64,000 bases of DNA, taken from the NCBI RefSeq assembly GCF_000430765.1, contig NZ_AUMQ01000016.1:310001-374000 (forward strand). The letters are read 5' to 3'. Shown in pieces: positions 62,290 through 64,000 of this stretch (position 1 is its first letter; each line of letters starts with the position of its first letter). Source of the stretch: Peribacillus kribbensis DSM 17871 (lineage in GTDB: Bacteria; Bacillota; Bacilli; Bacillales; DSM-1321). The notes under the pieces were generated by a model that saw only the letters and a list, made by a program, of their open reading frames with translations, made no database searches and had not been told where the DNA came from. A program made the position numbers and the translations under genes.

Positions 62290-63450
62290 TTAAAGCAATT
62301 CCGATTCTAGCCGGAATCCTTCCACGATCACATCATCATCGACCTCTAGCAGCAGGCAGCGTTTTCCTTGATACATGATATATTTTACATTTTTAAGGTC
62401 CTTTGGATTGATGGATACATCTGCTATCTTCGTGTTGATGTTGATAGACTTAGGAACCAGGCTGCTTGCCTTAAATTCATGTTTCTCATCATCCAGGACC
62501 GATTTCAGGGCATGTTCCACTTTGGGAGCATCTACATTCTCCACACCGCTCACGGTCAGGATCCGCTCAATGTCCCGGGAATCCAGCTTCGGTGATTCGC
62601 TTTCTTCGTTTTCTTCATTATCCTGGACCATCTTATCAATTTCCTCATACACATTTGATATGACGCGGGAATCCACTTTTTCACCCATCACTTCTTTTAA
62701 AATCAGCTCAAAACTGTCCTTATCTTCCTGGGCAGTCATGATTTCCTCGCAGTTCAGGACATCTTCTATAAAAGTGATATCCGGCTGATTCACTTTTCCG
62801 GAGCAATATAGAATATGGTTCACATCTGCCGCATTATCATTGAATGCCGGGAACAAGAAACCAGATAAAGGTGAATCCAGATGAATGATAGGATCGATGG
62901 AATTATTCGACCTGAATTCTTTTTCAATATAATCAAACGTCAGAGACTTTTTCGGCTGATTGGTTTTATTCAGACTGCAAAGGATAAATGGACTGGAATA
63001 CACTTCATCATCCCCGCCTTCCTCCGATTCAAGATCCCGCTTCCGGGTCTGCTTTCTGTACTCTCCGCGGACAAATGTCACAACGGTGTCGAATTCATAA
63101 ACCGTGTGGGCATACATTTTCCTGACCATCTCGAGCATATATTCAATCCACTCTTCCGTCTCTTCTGCCTGCAGGCTTTCAAAGAGAACTCTCTGGGTGC
63201 TTTCTTCTGCATCCCCCCTGAATTTCAGCTCGAATAATTTCCCATCAAGCGGACCGGTCAGCACTTTTTTAAAATTCTTCAAAAACAACTCCTGTGTTTC
63301 CTGCTCCATCAATTCAAGCGGCTGGCTCACATAATGGTAAATTTCCCCAGACTCTTTCTTTACATACACATTGAAGATCTCCTGAATCTTCAATAGGTAA
63401 TTATCTAATTTAAATTGCTTGCGTATATTTGCGATATCTTTTTTATTCAT
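62290..63450 (-). CDS. DUF4317 family protein
   Basis: 386 residues, cytosolic. MNKKDIANIRKQFKLDNYLL at the N-terminus and IFNVYVKKESGEIYHYVSQP, then YSSPFILCSLNKTNQPKKSL and the C-terminal NVKYIMYQGKRCLLLEVDDD are characteristic of DUF4317, found in many Firmicutes with no known role. The central part (about 260-310) is strongly acidic. Monocistronic. Confidence 0.9.
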   Translation of the reverse strand: MNKKDIANIRKQFKLDNYLLKIQEIFNVYVKKESGEIYHYVSQPLELMEQETQELFLKNFKKVLTGPLDGKLFELKFRGDAEESTQRVLFESLQAEETEEWIEYMLEMVRKMYAHTVYEFDTVVTFVRGEYRKQTRKRDLESEEGGDDEVYSSPFILCSLNKTNQPKKSLTFDYIEKEFRSNNSIDPIIHLDSPLSGFLFPAFNDNAADVNHILYCSGKVNQPDITFIEDVLNCEEIMTAQEDKDSFELILKEVMGEKVDSRVISNVYEEIDKMVQDNEENEESESPKLDSRDIERILTVSGVENVDAPKVEHALKSVLDDEKHEFKASSLVPKSININTKIADVSINPKDLKNVKYIMYQGKRCLLLEVDDDVIVEGFRLESELL

Positions 63451-63717
63451 TTATCTCAACTCCCATCCCTAATTATACTGATTAAAAAAGAAATGAGTAA
63501 GACTTGATATTTTTTCAATTTGATAGGTTGCAATAAGACAAAAATAAAAAGACTGTTTCAGGCTGCCTCCCTAAACCAGTCATTACATAATATAACTATT
63601 TATATTGACTTTTTCCGTTTAATGCCTTAAAGTAATAAAATATTCAAACTATTCAAGCTGTTTCTATCATCCATGCCAAAGATTGACCTCCCAGGCATGG
63701 ATAATATGAACATAAAG

Positions 63718-63760
63718 AGAAAGCCCCTGTCCTTCAGCAGCAGGAGCTTTTTCTATTTTA
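63718..63760. terminator. Hairpin with T tract
   Basis: AAAGCCCCTG/CAGGAGCTTT stem, followed by TTTTCTATTTTATT on the plus strand; on the minus strand it follows the frame at 63860. Confidence 0.6.
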
Positions 63761-63859
63761 TTATAAATTACTAAAAAAAGTAAATGGATTTTTTTGGCCA
63801 AATTTCCGGACAGTGAACGTTTCCACACGGCTAAGTTAAATATTTCGAGACTCTGGCAG

Positions 63860-64000
63860 CTACAAACGCGGCATCGTTTTTAACTCGTTTTTCAGTGCTC
63901 GAATCGCAAATGAATAAACTTCAGCATTCTTATAAGGTCGGCTACCCGCTTCATAAAACGGGTCACGCTCTCCCACTTCCTGTCAGGAGCAATTTCCCTA
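63860..64000 (-). pseudogene. Coding-like fragment at the window edge
   Basis: The minus strand reads ERDPFYEAGSRPYKNAEVYS then FAIRALKNELKTMPRL and TAG at 63860-63862. A TGA interrupts this frame near 63984, so it is either broken or starts nearby. Not assigned. Confidence 0.3.

Noticed and set aside
1-64000. CRISPR arrays, tRNA/rRNA genes, complete IS elements, prophage
   Set aside because: No regularly spaced repeats, cloverleaf or rRNA sequence, transposase or phage structural gene was recognised on reading both strands.

Overview
The window is chromosomal DNA of an endospore-forming member of the Bacillaceae. It is AT-rich, uses strong AGGAGG-type ribosome binding sites, and carries homologues of Bacillus genes such as csoR-copZ-copA, kimA, dbpA, swrC, yppF and yugP, plus a spore-protein relic. 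No rRNA, tRNA, CRISPR array, complete insertion sequence or prophage was recognised. Many gene relics (frameshifts, truncations, lone C-termini) lie between healthy operons, mainly at 2-4, 15.7-20.2, 21-23, 26.4-29.4, 33.7-36.2, 45.6-50.3 and 60.5-62.2 kb.

Layout. 1-1.2 kb: an EAL-type c-di-GMP phosphodiesterase behind a class I c-di-GMP riboswitch with a visible terminator/antiterminator. 2-2.8 kb: an NTF2-like protein and a decayed TetR gene. 4-15.7 kb: a catabolic island, all on the minus strand except a LysR regulator. It encodes a HyuA/HyuB-type (acetone-carboxylase-like) carboxylase whose alpha subunit seems to carry the gamma domain at its C-terminus, an acyl-CoA ligase, two MaoC-fold proteins, 3-hydroxyacyl-CoA dehydrogenase, thiolase and an SDR reductase. 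This suits ketone carboxylation, CoA activation and thiolysis to acetyl-CoA. 15.7-23 kb: mostly relics, with a SurA-N lipoprotein, a MarR/DUF3147 operon behind a large palindrome, and small proteins. 23-26.2 kb: a CsoR-controlled copper operon. 27-34 kb: a SH3b-amidase, a YugP-like protein that has lost its HExxH motif, a SwrC-type RND exporter and a frameshifted SASP gene. 34-44.5 kb: MFS, VOC, LMW-PTP, APC permease, KimA without its usual c-di-AMP riboswitch, DbpA and DUF4256. 44.8-53.7 kb: YppF, AraC/LysE, RsbR-like and STAS proteins, a thioesterase, an extradiol dioxygenase and an acetyltransferase. 54-57.3 kb: a two-gene acyl-CoA ligase/acyl-CoA dehydrogenase operon with a cre-like site. 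57.4-60.1 kb: an OsmC-family gene and an ECF41 sigma factor/oxidoreductase operon with an ECF41-type promoter. 60.2-64 kb: a Gly/Tyr-rich protein, frameshifted genes and a DUF4317 gene.

The most exciting signal is the OsmC-family gene at 57486-57956. Its reading frame is intact except for one TGA that falls exactly where the family has its catalytic cysteine. A two-tier hairpin starts 4 nt after the TGA, with a G-containing apical loop 25 nt downstream, as expected for a bacterial SECIS. This is a candidate selenoprotein; the Sec machinery is not in the window.
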